Assembly (NCBI GenBank): GCA_003222455.1 | Contig: QHWF01000020.1 | Location: forward strand, 1 to 15,522 | Source of the DNA: Acidobacteriota bacterium | GTDB lineage: Bacteria > Acidobacteriota > Vicinamibacteria > Vicinamibacterales > CAVVIG01 | Direction of reading: 5' to 3' | DNA: 15,522 nucleotides | Shown here: one piece after another, positions 13,830-15,522 of the stretch | How the letters are laid out: every line of letters starts with the position of its first letter | How positions within the stretch are numbered: the stretch's first letter is position 1 | The notes under the pieces: generated by a model | What the model was told of the DNA's origin: nothing | What the model saw: the letters and a program-made list of their open reading frames with translations, nothing else | Databases searched by the model: none | Program-made: the position numbers and the translations under genes

Positions 13830-15522
13830 ATGGATGCACGCTCTATGCTGAAGAACACGAAAAAGAGTGTCTGGGCAGCGGCCCTGTTGATGGCTTTCAG
13901 CCTGGCCTGGATTCCATCCCGGGTTCAGGCGCAGCTGGGCAGCCTGATCGTGACGATGACGTCCCCGGGCTCGGGGTCGACCGTCTTCGGCACGGTCCCG
14001 GTCAACGCGAGCGTAAGCATCGTCGGTCTTCTCACCGTCTCGAGGGTCGAGTTCTACCGGGACGGCAATTTGATCGGTAGCGACTCCGCCGCGCCTTACT
14101 CCGTGAGTTGGAACACCACCAGCACCAACAATGGCTCGCATACCTTGACCGCGGTCGCAACAGATATCCTTGGCGTCCGGTGGAACTCCGCTCCGGTCAC
14201 CGTCACCGTCTCGAATGGCCCGCCCCCGGACACCACGCCGCCCTCGGTGCCCACGGGGCTGACGGCCAGCGCCGTCTCCTCCTCGCAGATCAAGCTCTCC
14301 TGGGCGGCCTCGTCGGATAACGTGGGCGTGAGCGGCTACCGCGTCTACCGCGGCGGCACCCAGATCGCCACGACGAGCGCGACCTCCTTTACAAACACAG
14401 GCCTCTCTCCGTCCACGACCTATACCTACGCCGTCGCCGCCTTTGACGCCGCAGGCAATCTCTCGGCGCAGTCCAGCCCCGCGAGCGCCACCACCCCGGC
14501 TGCTCCGGACACCACGCCGCCCTCGGCGCCCACGGGACTGACGGCCAGCGCCGTCTCCTCCTCCCAGATCAATCTCTCCTGGGCGGCCTCCTCGGATAAC
14601 GTGGGCGTGAGCGGCTACCGCGTCTACCGCAACGGCACCCAGATCGCCACGACGAGCGCGACCTCCTTTCCAAACACAGGCCTCTCTCCGTCCACGACCT
14701 ATACCTACGCCGTCGCCGCCTTTGACGCCGCAGGCAATCTCTCGGCGCAGTCCAGCCCCGCGAGCGCCACCACCCCGGCTGCCCCGGACACCACGCCCCC
14801 AGCGGTAAGCATCACTTCGCCGAGCAACGGCCAGACGGTGTCGGCGACGGTGACGGTGACGGCCAGCGCCTCTGACAACGTCGGCGTGGTCGGCGTGCAG
14901 TTTCTACTGGACGACGGTATCAACGGCAGCGCGGAAGCGACGACGGCACCGTATTCGGTCTCGTGGAACACAGCTACCGCGAGCGATGGCTCGCACAAAA
15001 TTACCGCTATCGCGCGCGATGCGGCGGGCAACAGCACCCCCTCCGCGCCGGTGACGGTGACAGTGGCCAACAACGCGCCGGCGCCACCGCCGCCTCCACC
15101 CGCGCCGGTGACGCGCTTCGAAGATACGGATCCGTCCGTTGTCTACAGCGGCCCGGGTTGGCGCTCGGATATGTACGCGGCATTGAGCAACGGGGGTGCC
15201 ACCGCCTCGGATCAGGCCGGTGCTCAGGCGACCTTTACGTTCACCGGGACCTCGGTCAGTTGGATCGGCGGCCGCTGGGTCGAGGAAGGCATCGCTCGCG
15301 TCTTCCTGGACGGCAGCTTCGTTACCGAGGTCGATACGTATTCGAAGACCAAGGAAGTCCAGGTACCGCTGTTCACGGCACTGGACCTCGCCAATACGAG
15401 CCATACGTTGACGATCGAAGTGACCGGCCGGAAGAACGTCGCCAGCAATCTTGCCTTTGTGCTCGTGGATGCGTTCGACGTTCCCGCCGCGACGATCTCG
15501 CGCTTGCAGGATACGGATCCAT
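13830..15522 (+). CDS. Second secreted modular protein (Ig-like, fn3 x2, Ig-like, 'ETDP/VVDAFDV' modules), partial at right edge
   Basis: This frame is open from the ATG at 13830 to the window end (564 codons), so the gene is incomplete. AAAGGGAGG precedes the ATG; an in-frame ATG six codons before MLKN... would be preceded only by MDARS. The signal peptide (KKSVWAAALLMAFSLAWI..., cut near VQAQ) is followed by an Ig-like domain (about 30-130) whose DNA is very similar to the first domain of the upstream paralogue. Two fn3 modules of 93 residues follow (134-226 and 227-319), then a second Ig-like domain (about 320-415). After a proline-rich linker comes one complete 'ETDP/VVDAFDV' module (429-557) and the start of another (558 onward). 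The protein differs from its neighbour mainly by insertion of the fn3 pair in place of one Ig domain. A secreted matrix or adhesion protein is likely; no enzymatic motif is visible. Confidence 0.8.
   Translation, partial: MDARSMLKNTKKSVWAAALLMAFSLAWIPSRVQAQLGSLIVTMTSPGSGSTVFGTVPVNASVSIVGLLTVSRVEFYRDGNLIGSDSAAPYSVSWNTTSTNNGSHTLTAVATDILGVRWNSAPVTVTVSNGPPPDTTPPSVPTGLTASAVSSSQIKLSWAASSDNVGVSGYRVYRGGTQIATTSATSFTNTGLSPSTTYTYAVAAFDAAGNLSAQSSPASATTPAAPDTTPPSAPTGLTASAVSSSQINLSWAASSDNVGVSGYRVYRNGTQIATTSATSFPNTGLSPSTTYTYAVAAFDAAGNLSAQSSPASATTPAAPDTTPPAVSITSPSNGQTVSATVTVTASASDNVGVVGVQFLLDDGINGSAEATTAPYSVSWNTATASDGSHKITAIARDAAGNSTPSAPVTVTVANNAPAPPPPPPAPVTRFEDTDPSVVYSGPGWRSDMYAALSNGGATASDQAGAQATFTFTGTSVSWIGGRWVEEGIARVFLDGSFVTEVDTYSKTKEVQVPLFTALDLANTSHTLTIEVTGRKNVASNLAFVLVDAFDVPAATISRLQDTDP
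14229..14786 (+). repeat. Two tandem 279-bp fn3 units, about 97% identical
   Basis: Unit 1 is 14229-14507 and unit 2 is 14508-14786, each 93 codons from DTTPPS to the next DTTPP. By eye they differ at nine bases, giving V/A, K/N, G/N and T/P changes and four silent differences. Such identity indicates a recent duplication. The units are clearly related to the fn3 array at the left end of the window, which lies on the opposite strand. Confidence 0.85.
15114..15500 (+). repeat. 'ETDP/VVDAFDV' module in the second modular protein
   Basis: It covers residues 429-557, exactly 129 residues like module 1 of the neighbour. It has EDTDPSVVYS, SWIGGRWVEEGIARVFLDG, VDTYSKTKE and VLVDAFDVP. The next copy starts at 15501 (RLQDTDP) and is cut by the edge. 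Confidence 0.75.

Overview
The window is GC-rich, densely coding bacterial chromosome carrying an exopolysaccharide (EPS) locus of the Wzx/Wzy type. The export, chain-length and kinase-like trio matches the EpsE/EpsF/EpsG families known from methylotrophic and other Betaproteobacteria, so a betaproteobacterium or close relative is the best guess. That is inference from gene families: there is no rRNA or tRNA gene, and I see no mobile element.

Layout. (1) Bases 1-2473, minus strand: a secreted protein with a putative glycoside hydrolase domain (GHL15-like) that was originally followed by at least four fibronectin type III (fn3) modules. The two parts are now in different frames because about 43 bases are missing at the first fn3 module (junction near 1037-1041). 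(2) Bases 2474-2994: a 520-bp divergent control region with a TTAGGG-type direct repeat, an inverted repeat and small hairpins. (3) Bases 2995-10277, plus strand: a tight operon of an EpsE-like outer-membrane export protein, EpsF-like chain-length protein, EpsG-like ATPase/kinase, Wzy/O-antigen-ligase-like membrane protein, Wzx-like flippase and GT4 glycosyltransferase. (4) Bases 10388-11476: a WbpP/TviC-like UDP-sugar 4-epimerase homologue that has lost both catalytic residues of the YxxxK motif. (5) Bases 11565 to the right edge: two paralogous secreted modular proteins made of bacterial Ig-like, fn3 and repeated ~125-134-residue 'ETDP...DTYS...VVDAFDV' modules. The second runs off the window.

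How they may work together: the glycosyltransferase (with others outside the window) builds a lipid-linked repeat unit, the flippase turns it over, the Wzy-like protein polymerises it, EpsF/EpsG set chain length and EpsE exports it. The flanking secreted proteins carry adhesion or carbohydrate-binding-type modules and signal peptides, so matrix proteins and a matrix glycosidase are plausible roles (inference). No priming glycosyltransferase and no exosortase/PEP-CTERM component is present here.

Most interesting: the double loss of the epimerase catalytic dyad in an otherwise well-conserved protein; the frameshifted glycosidase/fn3 junction next to a perfect 192-bp repeat; and module shuffling between two modular protein loci that flank the EPS operon in opposite orientations.
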